DNA of 64,000 nt, from NCBI GenBank assembly GCA_001701135.1, contig DAAN01000003.1, positions 62,001 through 126,000 of the forward strand. Direction: 5' to 3'. The translations under genes were made by a program, and so were the position numbers. The notes below the pieces were generated by a model, which saw only the letters and a list, made by a program, of their open reading frames with translations, was not told where the DNA came from and did no database searches. This document shows positions 9,234 through 18,466 of the stretch, piece by piece; positions within the stretch are counted from its first letter, which is position 1, and each line of letters starts with the position of its first letter. This DNA comes from Bacteroidales bacterium H3. Its GTDB lineage: Bacteria > Bacteroidota > Bacteroidia > Bacteroidales > Muribaculaceae.

Positions 9234-9776
9234 ATGAAAGATTTGAAAGGAACAAAGACCGAACGTAACCTTCAGGAGGCGTTTGCCGGCGAGTCTATGG
9301 CCCGCAACAAGTATTCATATTTCGCGTCCAAGGCGCGTAAAGACGGGTACGAGCAGATCGCCGCAATTTTCGAAGAGACAGCCAACAACGAGAAGGAGCA
9401 TGCCAAACTCTGGTTCAAGCTGCTCAATGGCGGCGAGATCAGCGACACTATGGACAATCTGCGCGCAGCTGCGGAAGGCGAGAACTTCGAATGGACCGAG
9501 ATGTACGCCAAGATGGCTGAGGAAGCCGAGGCCGAGGGTTTCCCTGAAATCGCTTTCCGTTTCCGCGCCGTGGCAGCTATCGAGCAACACCATGAGGAGC
9601 GCTACCGCCGTTTGCTTCAGAACATCGAGGAGGGCATTGTCTTCTCGCGCGAGGGAGACACAGTGTGGATCTGCCGCAACTGCGGACATATCCATATCGG
9701 CAAGAAAGCGCCTGAAGTTTGTCCGGTCTGCCACCATAAACGCAGCTTCTTCGAGATAGAGGCTAAAAATTATTGA
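9234..9776 (+). CDS. rbr: Rubrerythrin (first copy)
   Basis: 180 residues. A four-helix diiron domain carries the Glu/His ligands ([45 protein letters not shown]). A C-terminal rubredoxin-like domain has CRNCGH and CPVCHH for one iron. It reduces hydrogen peroxide in anaerobes using electrons from a rubredoxin or NADH route. It is downstream of the Fur/PerR-type gene, probably in one transcript that ends at the hairpin at 9907-9932. Confidence 0.96.
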   Translation: MKDLKGTKTERNLQEAFAGESMARNKYSYFASKARKDGYEQIAAIFEETANNEKEHAKLWFKLLNGGEISDTMDNLRAAAEGENFEWTEMYAKMAEEAEAEGFPEIAFRFRAVAAIEQHHEERYRRLLQNIEEGIVFSREGDTVWICRNCGHIHIGKKAPEVCPVCHHKRSFFEIEAKNY

Positions 9777-9842
9777 AATTTTGGGAGCGAGACTTTAACA
9801 AATGTAGTTCTCGGCTCTTCAATATCTTATGGACATGAACAG

Positions 9843-9862
9843 ATAACAGGAGAGCCTGTTAT
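9843..9862 (+). repeat. Small perfect hairpin downstream of rubrerythrin
   Basis: ATAACAGG and CCTGTTAT form an 8-base-pair stem around AGAG. It sits between the rbr stop and the terminator, so it would be part of the 3' untranslated region. Confidence 0.55.
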
Positions 9863-9899
9863 AGCATACGATCAGTTATAGATATTGTGTTTACCGAAA

Positions 9900-10079
9900 A
9901 AGAAAAACGGGGCGTCAGTCGCGACGACCCGTTTTTTGGGATAATGATGTATCTTTAATTTACTTTGCTCTAATACTATGAATTGTAGACTGTGCTTTTT
10001 TGGTATGGTGATTTAAGTGCTGTTAACTTGGTTGGTTGCAATCACCAGGCGGATGCCATCGGATTACGTTGCAAAATTA
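9900..10079 (-). ncRNA. Possible small RNA, minus strand
   Basis: A minus-strand -7 box (TAATTTTG, complement of 10072-10079) points left toward the two-way terminator at 9903-9937. The predicted RNA of about 165 bases contains an internal 8-base-pair inverted repeat (TGGTGATT with AATCACCA) and no open reading frame. No matching -33 TTTG was found. This is a structural guess only. Confidence 0.25.
9903..9937. terminator. Rho-independent terminator, usable on both strands
   Basis: ACGGGGCGTC (9907-9916) pairs with GACGACCCGT (9923-9932) with one mismatch, flanked by an A-run on the left and a T-run on the right. It ends the Fur-rubrerythrin transcript. The rest of 9777-10264 holds no gene: it contains this site, the hairpin at 9843, three TTGCAA palindromes (10037, 10069, 10121) and the boxes described separately. 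Confidence 0.85.
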
Positions 10080-10226
10080 GTGCGCTGTTATTACACTTGT
10101 GTTACATCCGAAACACAATATTGCAACGATTTTGAAATTAACCTTATTTAACAATATGGCCGCTCTTTATAACCAAAATTACAGATAAAAATTGAAATCG
10201 GAGGCGTCGGTACATGAAAAATTGAG

Positions 10227-10234
10227 TATATTTG
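10227..10234 (+). promoter_or_regulatory. -7 box of the TPR lipoprotein gene
   Basis: TATATTTG fits TAnnTTTG; no TTTG lies at the expected distance upstream. It overlaps a possible TTG start at 10232, so the downstream ATG at 10265 is the better start. Confidence 0.6.
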
Positions 10235-10264
10235 CACTATAAATTCAAACCATTAATTGTCATC

Positions 10265-11962
10265 ATGTCAACATCCTCCCGTTTTTCGGGCTTTGCGCTT
10301 GCTACCGGCGCTGCCCTGATGATGCTTACAGGCTGCTCCAAAAAGCTCAGCCCTTTTCAGGCAGATTATTTTACAGTAAATCCTAATCCTCTTGAAGTGG
10401 TAGGCGACAAGGTGCCCGCCACTGTCACCGCCAACATCCCTGCCAAGTTCTTTGTAAAGAACGCTCAGGTGACTGTAACTCCTTATCTTACCTATGAAGG
10501 TGGCGAAGTCGCATCCCAGCCTTATTCATTCCAGGGCGAGAAGGTGCGCGGCAACTCTCCCGTTGTCAGCTATGACCAGGGCGGCAACGTCACGATCCCC
10601 GTGATGTATAATTTCGACCCCGTGATGCTCAAATCGCAGCTCGAGCTGGCTTTCACAGTTCAGCAGGGTAGCAAACAGTATGTGCTTCCCCGTGTGACGG
10701 TGGCCGATGGCGTTGTGGCAACCGCCGCTCTCGCCGACGCCGGCACTGTCAACCCCGCACTCGCTCCCGACAAATTCCAGCGCATCATCAACGAGAAATA
10801 TGACGCTGACATCCACTTCTTGATCAATCAGGCCAATGTACGCGCCAACCAGACCATAACTTCGGAAATGGGCCGTCTGAGCGAGAAGATGATCGCCACC
10901 CAGGGCGATTCAACCCTGCAGCTTGCCGAGGTGAACATCTCCTCGTATGCTTCGCCCGAAGGTTCGCTCGATTTCAACACCAAACTGGCCGAAAAGCGCG
11001 AGCAGACCACTCAGGCTTTCCTGAAAGACCGCATGAAGAAAGACAAGGTGACAGAGTTCGGCGAACTTACCGCCAACTTCACTCCCGAGGACTGGGAAGG
11101 CTTCCAGAAACTTGTTGCCGCCAGCAACATTCAGGACAAAGAGCTTATCCTGTCGGTTCTCTCGATGTATAAAGACCCCGAGCAGCGCGAACAGGAGATC
11201 CGCAACCTCTCCTCGATTTTCGATCAGCTCGCCGACCAGATTCTTCCCCAGCTGCGTAAGAGCCGCATCACCGCTTCGATCAACGTAATCGGCAAGAGCG
11301 ACGATGAAATCCGCAACCTCCTTGCCAACGACCCCTCGAAACTCAATGTCGAGGAGATGCTCTATGCAGCAAACCTCTGCGACAACAACGCCGACAAGAT
11401 GGCTGCCTACAAGAAGGCTGTCAGCCAGTATCCCGATGACTACCGCGTATACAACGACCTCGGTCTCACTCAGTATGTTGCCGGCGACTATGCAGCCGCC
11501 CAGAAGAGCTTCGCTCAGGCTGCCCGCCTCAATCCCGCCGCTGCCGAGCCTCAGATGAACCAGGGTCTTATCTCGCTGGTCAACAAAGATTACCGCGCCG
11601 CCAACCAGAAATTCGGTTCCGCTGCCGGACTGAATGAACTCGGCGACGCCATGGGCACATATTACCTCATGACAGGCGACGTCAACAACGCCGTTAAGTC
11701 GTTCGGCTCAGCCAAGACCAACAACGCCGCTCTCGCCCAGATCCTCAACAAGGATTACAGCAAGGCCAAATCGACCCTCGGTGCAATCAACAATCCCGAT
11801 GCCGTGACCTACTATCTTACCGCTGTGCTCGGCGCCCGCACCAACAACGACAAGATGGTTCAGAACAACCTCCGTCAGGCTGTGAAACTCGACCGCACTC
11901 TTGCTGCCCGGGCAGCCAAGGATCTCGAGTTCAAGAACTTCAATGTCGCTTCCATCCTCTGA
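10265..11962 (+). CDS. TPR lipoprotein with OmpA-like segment
   Basis: 565 residues from the ATG at 10265. A signal peptide ends at a good lipobox (LTGC, Cys24). The first half is beta-rich. A middle segment (VNISSYASPEG, then NTKLAEKREQ) resembles the peptidoglycan-binding loop of OmpA-like domains but is not a full match. The second half, from about residue 365, is TPR-like (AAYKKAVSQYPDDYRVYND and following). It is probably an outer membrane or periplasmic lipoprotein. The function is unknown; an envelope-anchoring role is a guess from the OmpA-like segment. It is a single-gene transcript bounded by its own -7 box and terminator. Confidence 0.75.
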   Translation: MSTSSRFSGFALATGAALMMLTGCSKKLSPFQADYFTVNPNPLEVVGDKVPATVTANIPAKFFVKNAQVTVTPYLTYEGGEVASQPYSFQGEKVRGNSPVVSYDQGGNVTIPVMYNFDPVMLKSQLELAFTVQQGSKQYVLPRVTVADGVVATAALADAGTVNPALAPDKFQRIINEKYDADIHFLINQANVRANQTITSEMGRLSEKMIATQGDSTLQLAEVNISSYASPEGSLDFNTKLAEKREQTTQAFLKDRMKKDKVTEFGELTANFTPEDWEGFQKLVAASNIQDKELILSVLSMYKDPEQREQEIRNLSSIFDQLADQILPQLRKSRITASINVIGKSDDEIRNLLANDPSKLNVEEMLYAANLCDNNADKMAAYKKAVSQYPDDYRVYNDLGLTQYVAGDYAAAQKSFAQAARLNPAAAEPQMNQGLISLVNKDYRAANQKFGSAAGLNELGDAMGTYYLMTGDVNNAVKSFGSAKTNNAALAQILNKDYSKAKSTLGAINNPDAVTYYLTAVLGARTNNDKMVQNNLRQAVKLDRTLAARAAKDLEFKNFNVASIL

Positions 11963-12019
11963 TTCCGTTAATGTGTTATGGCCGGGCATCGCAGCCCGAA
12001 CGTAAACTATAATCTAAAA

Positions 12020-12051
12020 AGGGCGCCTCTGTTTTGGGGGCGCCCTGTTTT
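12020..12051 (+). terminator. Terminator after the TPR lipoprotein gene
   Basis: AGGGCGCC (12020-12027) pairs perfectly with GGCGCCCT (12039-12046), followed by GTTTT. Confidence 0.85.
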
Positions 12052-12056
12052 GACCT

Positions 12057-13001
12057 ATGACTTTCAGATTCAACACCCTAATGACAAAAACGGCTCGCCG
12101 CACCGCCGTTTATCTTGTGTTCGCTATGGCGGCGGCAGCCGGCCAGCTGCTCGCTTCATGCAGTTCGTCAAACCCGGCCGAACCTTATCCCGAACCCGAT
12201 GAACAGCCAGGCGGCAACATCACGGTTCCTGCGGAAGATCTTATGGAGGTGAAGACCCCCTCGGGCCTGCGGCAGCAGATGGTGGAGTATACCGGCATGA
12301 CCGTGTCGTTTAACCGCGACACCCACGATCCCAATTATGTGGTGTGGGAGCTTACACGCGAGGAGGCCAACGGCACTGTGCCGCGCACTGATAATTTCAT
12401 GGCCGACGAGAATGTACCCGGTTCGGCTCTGCCGACCGACTATCGCAACTCGGGTTACGACCGTGGCCACATGGCTCCGGCAGGCGATATGAAATGGCAT
12501 GTGCAGGCCATGCGTGAATCATTCTATATGACCAACATGTGCCCCCAGTCGCCCGACCTCAACCGCGGGGCGTGGGAGAAACTTGAAGAGAAGTGCCGCA
12601 CCAAAGCACGCGAGGATGAATCTCTGATTATCATCTGCGGCCCCATCTTCGACAAGCCGGGACCCGCCGCCCGGATAGGGCAGACGGGTGTGGCTGTGCC
12701 GCAACGCTTTTTCAAGGTGATACTCGCACCCAAAGCCGAGCGACCATATGCCATCGGATTCATTATGCCTAACGGCTATGTGGAAGGTGGCATGCAGGAG
12801 GCGGCTGTCAGTGTCGACGAAGTGGAGGCCGCCACCGGCTATGACTTCTTTTCGGCTCTCCCCGACGACACCGAGGAACTGCTCGAAAGTCGCTGCGACT
12901 TCCAGACGTTCTCCCGTTCCAGTGCTCCGCGCACCACGAAATCGACCTATAGCGACGACGAACTGCGCCAACTGCGCAAGCTACGCGAACTGCTACGCTG
13001 A
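12057..13001 (+). CDS. Secreted DNA/RNA non-specific endonuclease (NUC1 family), lipoprotein
   Basis: 314 residues. The N-terminus has a signal peptide with lipobox LASC (Cys35). The catalytic motif YDRGHMAPAGD contains the general-base His, and the metal-site Asn is expected in FYMTNMCPQSPDLNRGAWE. It should cut DNA and RNA outside the inner membrane, for nutrient use or defence; no immunity gene is nearby. A second ATG at 12081 would shorten the basic N-terminus without changing the signal peptide. Confidence 0.92.
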   Translation: MTFRFNTLMTKTARRTAVYLVFAMAAAAGQLLASCSSSNPAEPYPEPDEQPGGNITVPAEDLMEVKTPSGLRQQMVEYTGMTVSFNRDTHDPNYVVWELTREEANGTVPRTDNFMADENVPGSALPTDYRNSGYDRGHMAPAGDMKWHVQAMRESFYMTNMCPQSPDLNRGAWEKLEEKCRTKAREDESLIIICGPIFDKPGPAARIGQTGVAVPQRFFKVILAPKAERPYAIGFIMPNGYVEGGMQEAAVSVDEVEAATGYDFFSALPDDTEELLESRCDFQTFSRSSAPRTTKSTYSDDELRQLRKLRELLR

Positions 13002-13063
13002 TCTCGGTAGCAGTATTTCTGCCGCCGTTTAAGCTACAATAGAACTTATAGCCAGATTAGATA

Positions 13064-13090
13064 GGCGGCAAGAATGCCGCCTCCCCACAA
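13064..13090 (+). repeat. GGAA-hairpin/CCACAG family element, copy 1
   Basis: GGCGGCA-AGAA-TGCCGCC (13064-13081), a 7-base-pair stem, followed by CCACAA at 13085. It belongs to a dispersed family also found at 45507, 53965, 56351 and 62984. The interval 13002-13234 holds no gene beyond this and the long hairpin at 13161. Confidence 0.7.
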
Positions 13091-13160
13091 CCGCCGTTCA
13101 ATAGGCCTCTCCCAACGCCTTCACAAACGTATGGTATCGGTGTTGGGCGGCGGTCTGAAA

Positions 13161-13201
13161 ATGAGGGTGTACCAAAAAACTGAATTTTGGTACACCCTCA
13201 T
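13161..13201. terminator. Long perfect hairpin between convergent genes
   Basis: Arms at 13161-13177 (ATGAGGGTGTACCAAAA) and 13185-13201 are perfect 17-base inverted repeats around a 7-base loop. It sits between the nuclease and the minus-strand rubrerythrin and can end both transcripts. On the minus strand it is followed by ATTTTC. Confidence 0.8.
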
Positions 13202-13234
13202 TCTTTGTGTTTTATATCGGTGACTTGAACTGAA

Positions 13235-13822
13235 TTAGTTGTCGGCTTCGCCCATAGCCATGTAGTGCTCGCGGGGATGGTCGCATGCGGGGCATTCGGC
13301 GGGAGGTTCGGTGCCTTCGTAGACGTAGCCGCAGACGAGGCATTTCCATTTGATGGGTTTCTCGCGTTTCCACACTGTGCCGGTCTCTACCTGATGGAGA
13401 TAGCGCTCGAAGCGGGCGTGGTGGTGCTTCTCGATTTTGGCGATAGCCAGGAAGTGGGCGGCGATTTCGGGGAATCCCTCCTCTTTGGCCACCTTGGCAG
13501 CCTTGGTATACATTTCGAAGCCTTCGTTTTTCTCCTCTTCGATTGCGGTTTTCAGGTTGTTGGCTGTGTCGCCGATGATGCCGGCGTCGATGTCGGGAGT
13601 GAATGCCACTTTGCCGCCTTCAAGGAATTTGAAGAATACTTTGGCGTGGCGCAGCTCGTTGGCGGCGGTTTCGCGGAAGATTTCACCGATGGGGAAATAT
13701 TTTTCCTTGTCGGCCTGGGCGGCATAGAATGTATAGCGGGAATAGGCCATAGACTCGGCCGCATACGACAGACCCAGCAGTTTTTCGGTCTGGGTGCCTT
13801 TAATAGATTTAGTGTTAGCCAT
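13235..13822 (-). CDS. Rubrerythrin (second copy)
   Basis: 195 residues. Diiron ligands are visible in YAAESMAYSRY, ETAANELRHAKVFF, EEGFPEIAAHF and EKHHHARFERY, and the rubredoxin-like end has CLVCGY and CPACDH. It differs clearly from the copy at 9234, so this is an old paralogue rather than a recent duplicate. The role is again peroxide reduction. No -7 box was found in front of it. Confidence 0.95.
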   Translation of the reverse strand: MANTKSIKGTQTEKLLGLSYAAESMAYSRYTFYAAQADKEKYFPIGEIFRETAANELRHAKVFFKFLEGGKVAFTPDIDAGIIGDTANNLKTAIEEEKNEGFEMYTKAAKVAKEEGFPEIAAHFLAIAKIEKHHHARFERYLHQVETGTVWKREKPIKWKCLVCGYVYEGTEPPAECPACDHPREHYMAMGEADN

Positions 13823-13856
13823 TTCAGAGAAATTTTAGTTTTTACGGTTTGATGTT

Positions 13857-13886
13857 GAAAAACGTGGCGCGGACATGTGCCGCGCC
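13857..13886 (-). terminator. Terminator after der
   Basis: GGCGCGG (13866-13872) and CCGCGCC (13880-13886) pair. On the minus strand the hairpin is followed by ACGTTTTTC, downstream of the der stop. Confidence 0.7.
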
Positions 13887-13950
13887 GCGATGTTCATTAG
13901 ATATAACCGTGAAACCCCTCTGAAAGTTGACTTCGGCGAAAAGAATTAGA

Positions 13951-15267
13951 TTATTTTTCGCGCATGAATATGTTGACGGGGGTGCCGTTGAAATCCCAGT
14001 GCTCGCGGATCTGGTTCTCAAGGAAGCGGCGGTAAGGCTCCTTGACCCACTGCGGGAGGTTGCAGAAGAAGATGAAGGTGGGTACGAAAGCGCCTTTGAG
14101 CTGGCTCACATATTTGATTTTTACATATTTGCCTTTGTTGGCGGGCGGGGGATAGTTGGCGATGGCCTCGAGCATTACCTTGTTGAGCTGCGAGGTGGGC
14201 ACCTGCCGACGACGGTTCTTGTAGACGTCGACTGCGGTTTCGAGCACTTTGAAGATGCGCTGCTTGGTGAGTGCCGAGCAGAAAATCACCGGGAAATCGG
14301 TAAATGGCGCGAACCGGTTGCGGATAGCCTCTTCGAAATGTTTCTGCGCCTTGATGGATTTGTCCTCGGCGATGTCCCATTTGTTGACGCAGACCACCAG
14401 TCCCTTCTTGTTTTTCTGTATGAGCGAGAAGATGTTGGCGTCCTGAGCCTCGATGCCGCGCGTTGCGTCGATCATGAGGATGCACACATCCGACGATTCG
14501 ATGGCGCGGATCGAGCGGATCACCGAGTAATACTCGATGTCTTCGTTGACTTTCTGTTTCTTGCGGATGCCGGCGGTGTCGACAAGGTAGAAGTCGAAGC
14601 CATATTTGTTGTAGCGGGTGTAGATGCTGTCGCGGGTGGTGCCGGCGATGTCGGTGACGATGTGGCGGTCTTCGCCGATGAAAGCGTTGATCAGCGACGA
14701 TTTGCCGGCGTTGGGACGTCCTACGATGGCGAATTTGGGTAGTTCCTCAAGCTCCTCGCCGGTGTCGGTAGGCTCGGGCAGTTTTCTGACGATTTCGTCG
14801 AGAAGGTCGCCGGTGCCTGAACCGTTGGCCGCCGATACGGGATAGGGATCGCCCAGACCGAGGCTATAGAACTCGGGCACGTTGTAAATCCACTCGTTTG
14901 AGTCGACTTTGTTGGCCACCAGGAGCACGGGCTTGCGCGATTTGCGGAGGATTTCGGCCACATGATCGTCGAGGTCGGTGACGCCGTTCTTTGCGTCGAC
15001 CACGAAAATCACCTCGTCGGCCTGCTCGATGGCCACGGCTACCTGTTTGTTGATTTCCTCTTCGAAGATGTCGTCGGAGTTGACCACCCAGCCGCCGGTG
15101 TCGACGATCGAGAATTCGCGGCCACCCCATTCCACTTTGCCATACTGGCGGTCGCGGGTGGTGCCGGCCGTGGGGTCTACGATGGCCTGACGCGACTCGG
15201 TGAGGCGGTTGAAGAGGGTGGACTTGCCCACATTGGGGCGCCCTACGATAGCTACAAGCTGACTCAT
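13951..15267 (-). CDS. der: Ribosome biogenesis GTPase Der (EngA)
   Basis: 438 residues with two tandem GTPase domains: [12 protein letters not shown] near the N-terminus and [12 protein letters not shown] near residue 180, each with DTAG/DTGG and NKxD motifs (NKVD, NKWD). A KH-like C-terminal domain follows. Der acts in maturation of the large ribosomal subunit. It has its own -7 box at 15302-15309 and is next to era, an arrangement that keeps two ribosome-assembly GTPases together. Confidence 0.97.
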   Translation of the reverse strand: MSQLVAIVGRPNVGKSTLFNRLTESRQAIVDPTAGTTRDRQYGKVEWGGREFSIVDTGGWVVNSDDIFEEEINKQVAVAIEQADEVIFVVDAKNGVTDLDDHVAEILRKSRKPVLLVANKVDSNEWIYNVPEFYSLGLGDPYPVSAANGSGTGDLLDEIVRKLPEPTDTGEELEELPKFAIVGRPNAGKSSLINAFIGEDRHIVTDIAGTTRDSIYTRYNKYGFDFYLVDTAGIRKKQKVNEDIEYYSVIRSIRAIESSDVCILMIDATRGIEAQDANIFSLIQKNKKGLVVCVNKWDIAEDKSIKAQKHFEEAIRNRFAPFTDFPVIFCSALTKQRIFKVLETAVDVYKNRRRQVPTSQLNKVMLEAIANYPPPANKGKYVKIKYVSQLKGAFVPTFIFFCNLPQWVKEPYRRFLENQIREHWDFNGTPVNIFMREK

Positions 15268-15301
15268 ATCAGTAGATTAAGAAGTTGCTGAAACGATGGT
15301 G

Positions 15302-15309
15302 CAAATTTA
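15302..15309 (-). promoter_or_regulatory. -7 box of der
   Basis: CAAATTTA on the plus strand reads TAAATTTG on the minus strand, 35 bases before the der start. No -33 TTTG at the usual distance. Confidence 0.55.
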
Positions 15310-15366
15310 CGAAAAAAAAGCGAAGCGGCGAAATACACCGCTCCGCAAGCTGCCGCCGAGGGCGGA

Positions 15367-16395
15367 TTATTCGATGTAGCCGAAAGCTTTGAGCTTGTTC
15401 TCGCGGTTGCGCCAGTTGGGCTCTACTTTCACAAACAGCTCGAGGTAAACGCTTTTGCCGAAGAATGTCTCGATATCCTTGCGGGCTTCGCGGCCCACTT
15501 TTTTCAGCATTGAGCCTGCTTTGCCGATGAGGATTCCTTTCTGAGAATCGCGCTCGACGTAGATAGTGGCCATGATGTGGATCGAGTGCTCCTTGTCCTC
15601 GAATTTTTCCACGAGCACCTCCACCGAGTAGGGGATCTCCTTGTCGTAGTTGAGCAGGATTTTCTCGCGGATGATTTCAGTGACAAAGAATCGGGCGGGT
15701 TTGTCGGTGAGGGCGTCTTTGCCGAAGTAGGGGGGCGAGGGGGGAAGCAGTTCCACGATGCGCGCCATCAGGCTGGAAGTGTTGAACCCCTCTTTGGCCG
15801 AAATTGGGAAAATCTCGGCGTTGGGGAGGATGGTTTTCCAGCGGTTGACAATCTCGTCGAGGTCGCTGTTGCCTTTGAGCAGGTCGATTTTGTTGATGAC
15901 CAGCAGCACAGGCGCTTTCTCTTTTGCCACTTTGGCCAGGTAGTCGGCATTTTTCTCCGGGTTTTCCACCACGTCGGTGACGTAGAGAAGCACGTCGGCG
16001 TCGGTGAGGGCGCCTTCGGCGAAATTGAGCATCGACTCCTGAAGCTTGTAGTTGGGCTTCAGCACGCCGGGGGTGTCGGAGAACACAATCTGATAGTCGG
16101 GAGAATTGACGATGCCCATGATGCGGTGGCGTGTGGTCTGCGCCTTTGAGGTGATGATGCTCACTCGCTCGCCCACCATGTCGTTCATCAGAGTCGATTT
16201 GCCCACGTTGGGGTTGCCCACGATATTTACGAATCCGGCCTTGTGTCCCTCCTTCACGGCGGGAGCCTGACCTTCGGGGTCTTTTATTATTTCCTCCACT
16301 GATTTCACGTCGGGCTTAGCGCCGGAGTTGTTGTCGGGGAAGCTTTCGGCGATGACTTCGCTGAAAGTGGGATGGGAGGTTTTATTGTCGCTCAT
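15367..16395 (-). CDS. era: GTPase Era
   Basis: 342 residues. [12 protein letters not shown] (G1), DTPGVLKP (G3) and NKIDLL (G4) form the GTPase domain; a KH domain with ILIGKAGSMLKKVG follows. Era binds 16S rRNA near its 3' end and checks small-subunit assembly. About 50 residues precede the GTPase domain, longer than in most Era proteins. The -7 box at 16418-16425 lies upstream of the ATG at 16395, so the extension would at least be transcribed. An internal start (VKEGHKAGF) remains possible. Confidence 0.96.
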   Translation of the reverse strand: MSDNKTSHPTFSEVIAESFPDNNSGAKPDVKSVEEIIKDPEGQAPAVKEGHKAGFVNIVGNPNVGKSTLMNDMVGERVSIITSKAQTTRHRIMGIVNSPDYQIVFSDTPGVLKPNYKLQESMLNFAEGALTDADVLLYVTDVVENPEKNADYLAKVAKEKAPVLLVINKIDLLKGNSDLDEIVNRWKTILPNAEIFPISAKEGFNTSSLMARIVELLPPSPPYFGKDALTDKPARFFVTEIIREKILLNYDKEIPYSVEVLVEKFEDKEHSIHIMATIYVERDSQKGILIGKAGSMLKKVGREARKDIETFFGKSVYLELFVKVEPNWRNRENKLKAFGYIE

Positions 16396-16417
16396 AGCTT
16401 TTCTTGTTTAGGTGTTC

Positions 16418-16425
16418 CAAATTTA
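16418..16425 (-). promoter_or_regulatory. -7 box of era
   Basis: CAAATTTA on the plus strand (TAAATTTG on the minus strand), 23 bases before the era start. Confidence 0.55.
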
Positions 16426-16427
16426 AA

Positions 16428-16459
16428 CAAAAACAGCACCATAAAAGATGCTGTTTTTG
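16428..16459. terminator. Terminator between fabH and era
   Basis: CAAAAACAGCA (16428-16438) pairs with TGCTGTTTTTG (16449-16459). The A/T-rich outer stem makes it usable on either strand. It separates the fabH transcript from era. Confidence 0.75.
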
Positions 16460-16502
16460 TGAAAATTTTTCATTTGGGCTGACATGTAGAGTCCCGGCGG
16501 GG

Positions 16503-17486
16503 TCAGATGGCCCAGACGAGATACATCGCGCCCCAGGTGAATCCGGCGCCAAAGGCGGTGAGGACAATCTTGTCACCTTTTTTGAGCCGGCTTTTGTATT
16601 CGTCGAGACAGAGGGGGATCGAGGCGGCCGATGTGTTGCCGTAGTGCTGGATGTTGACCAGAACTTTCTCTTCGGGGATTTTCACGCGCGAGCCTACAGC
16701 CTCGATGATGCGGAGGTTGGCCTGATGGGGCACATACCAGTCGATGTTCTCGCCGGTGAGGCCATTGCGCTTCATCACGTCGAGGGTGGAGGTGTACATG
16801 TCGGTAACGGCGTTCTTGTAGACGTTGCGCCCCTCCTGATAGAGGAAGTGCTTGCCGGCGTCGAGGGTTTCCTGAGTGGTGGGCTCGGCTGAGCCGCCGC
16901 CCCACATCACCAAGTGCTCCAGACCGGAGCCGTCGACATGGAACACGGCGTCGAGCACGCCCATATCCTTTTCGTCGGTGGGTTCAACGAGCACGCATGC
17001 GGCACCGTCGCCGAAGAGGGGGCAAGTGGCGCGGTCGTTGTAGTTGACCATCGACGACATCTTTTCGGCTGCGACAACGATTACTTTCTTGCGGAGACCG
17101 CTCTTGACGTAAGCTGCGGCATCCTCGAGGGCTACGATAAAACCGGCGCATGCGGCCTGAATATCGTAGGCGTAAGCGTTTTTCAGCCCTGTGCCGTGGC
17201 AGATTACCGATGCCGTGGAGGGGAAACGGTAGTCGGGGTTGGAGGTGGCGCAGATAAGCAGCTCTATTTCGTCGGGGTTGGTGCCGGTGTCGGCCAGGAG
17301 CTTTTCAACGGCTTTGATGCCGAGAAACGAGGAGCCTTTAGGCTCTTTGAGAATGCGGCGCTCCTTGATGCCGACGCGGGTGGTGATCCACTCGTCGTTG
17401 GTGTCGACCATTTTCGAGAGCATCTCGTTGTCGAGAATGTCGTCGGGCACGTATGAGGCTATCCCTGTGATAATTGCGTTGGGCAT
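16503..17486 (-). CDS. fabH: Beta-ketoacyl-ACP synthase III FabH
   Basis: 327 residues from the ATG at 17486 (MPNAIITG), the standard FabH start; 17 further residues upstream are possible in frame but not family-like. The catalytic triad is visible: Cys in QAACAGFIVAL, His in VPHQANLRI and Asn in HYGNTSAASIPL. FabH condenses an acyl-CoA with malonyl-ACP to begin fatty acid synthesis. It follows rpmF and yceD as in many bacteria, but no plsX lies between them. Confidence 0.96.
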   Translation of the reverse strand: MPNAIITGIASYVPDDILDNEMLSKMVDTNDEWITTRVGIKERRILKEPKGSSFLGIKAVEKLLADTGTNPDEIELLICATSNPDYRFPSTASVICHGTGLKNAYAYDIQAACAGFIVALEDAAAYVKSGLRKKVIVVAAEKMSSMVNYNDRATCPLFGDGAACVLVEPTDEKDMGVLDAVFHVDGSGLEHLVMWGGGSAEPTTQETLDAGKHFLYQEGRNVYKNAVTDMYTSTLDVMKRNGLTGENIDWYVPHQANLRIIEAVGSRVKIPEEKVLVNIQHYGNTSAASIPLCLDEYKSRLKKGDKIVLTAFGAGFTWGAMYLVWAI

Positions 17487-17579
17487 GGCGGGGATTGTGA
17501 GATTGTTGAAGTGTATAAGAGTCAAAAGGCTGCCCAATGGTCAGGCAGCCCTTTCGAAAGAGCCGAAACCTCCGGGAGG

Positions 17580-17765
17580 TTAGACAACGGCGTCTTTTTC
17601 GATAGCTAATTTACCGCGGTAGAAGCCGCATTCGGGGCATACGCAGTGGTAAACGTGCCATGCGCCGCAGTTGGGGCAGAGGGCCAGAGTGGGCATAGCG
17701 GCTTTGTCGTGAGTACGACGCTTTGCGGTGCGGGTCTTGGATTGACGTCTTTTAGGATGTGCCAT
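17580..17765 (-). CDS. rpmF: 50S ribosomal protein L32
   Basis: 61 residues. The basic N-terminus MAHPKRRQSKTRTAKRRTH and the two CxxC zinc pairs (CPNCG, CPECG) are typical of the zinc-bound form of L32. It lies between yceD and fabH on the minus strand, the classic yceD-rpmF-fabH order. Confidence 0.97.
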   Translation of the reverse strand: MAHPKRRQSKTRTAKRRTHDKAAMPTLALCPNCGAWHVYHCVCPECGFYRGKLAIEKDAVV

Positions 17766-17860
17766 TTTCTTTTATCTCTTTGTTGTTGTTTTATCTGTTG
17801 GCGGGTCATGGAACCCATGCCCTTTCGGGCGTTATGTTGATCGGACGCCGGCTTCAGGGG

Positions 17861-18466
17861 TTATTTGTCGGCGTCGAAATCTTTCAGAGCATCCCATCGG
17901 GGATCGGAGGGGGCGTCGGAGTCGGCTGCCGGCAGGTCGGCTGCGGTGTCGATGCCTGATTCCATTTCGTCGATGAGCGAGTCCTCAAGTTCGGCATCGG
18001 CATCGCCAGGGGCGTGGGCGCGGTGCTTTTTCAGGAGCGAGCTCATGGCGCGGTTGCATTTTCCCAACGGGTGTACATGCTTGATGGGGATGGCCAGCGA
18101 CACTGTGTCGAAAATCATGTAGGCCACATTGAGCGAGCTGTCAGTTTCGGGAATCTCGATGAGTTCGTCGGAGTCGTCGCGGAAAGCGTCGCCATATTTC
18201 ACCGTCACGTGGTAGGCCGATTCAATCGGCAGCTCGAGGTCGTCGAGGCAGCGGTCGCAAGCCACAGTCACGGTGCCGGAGCATGTGAATGTGAGGTCGT
18301 AGACGCCGTTGCGATACACCACAGCGAGGTCGACGCTGACATCGGCATCACGGATGTCGGCGCTTTCCATGTTTTTGAAGAACTGCTTGTCGAGGTGGAA
18401 CCGGAATTTGTGTTCCCCTTCGGGCATGCTCTTCAGTGCGATGTTGAATTCGCTGAACTTTCCCAC
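17861..18466 (-). CDS. yceD: YceD/DUF177 family protein
   Basis: 201 residues. The core motif TVTVACDRCLDDLELPI matches the conserved CxRC region of DUF177, and the position just upstream of rpmF fits. The family is linked to 23S rRNA accumulation; the biochemical role is not settled. The C-terminal 40 residues are acidic (ALKDFDADK end). It starts the yceD-rpmF-fabH transcript. Confidence 0.92.
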   Translation of the reverse strand: MGKFSEFNIALKSMPEGEHKFRFHLDKQFFKNMESADIRDADVSVDLAVVYRNGVYDLTFTCSGTVTVACDRCLDDLELPIESAYHVTVKYGDAFRDDSDELIEIPETDSSLNVAYMIFDTVSLAIPIKHVHPLGKCNRAMSSLLKKHRAHAPGDADAELEDSLIDEMESGIDTAADLPAADSDAPSDPRWDALKDFDADK

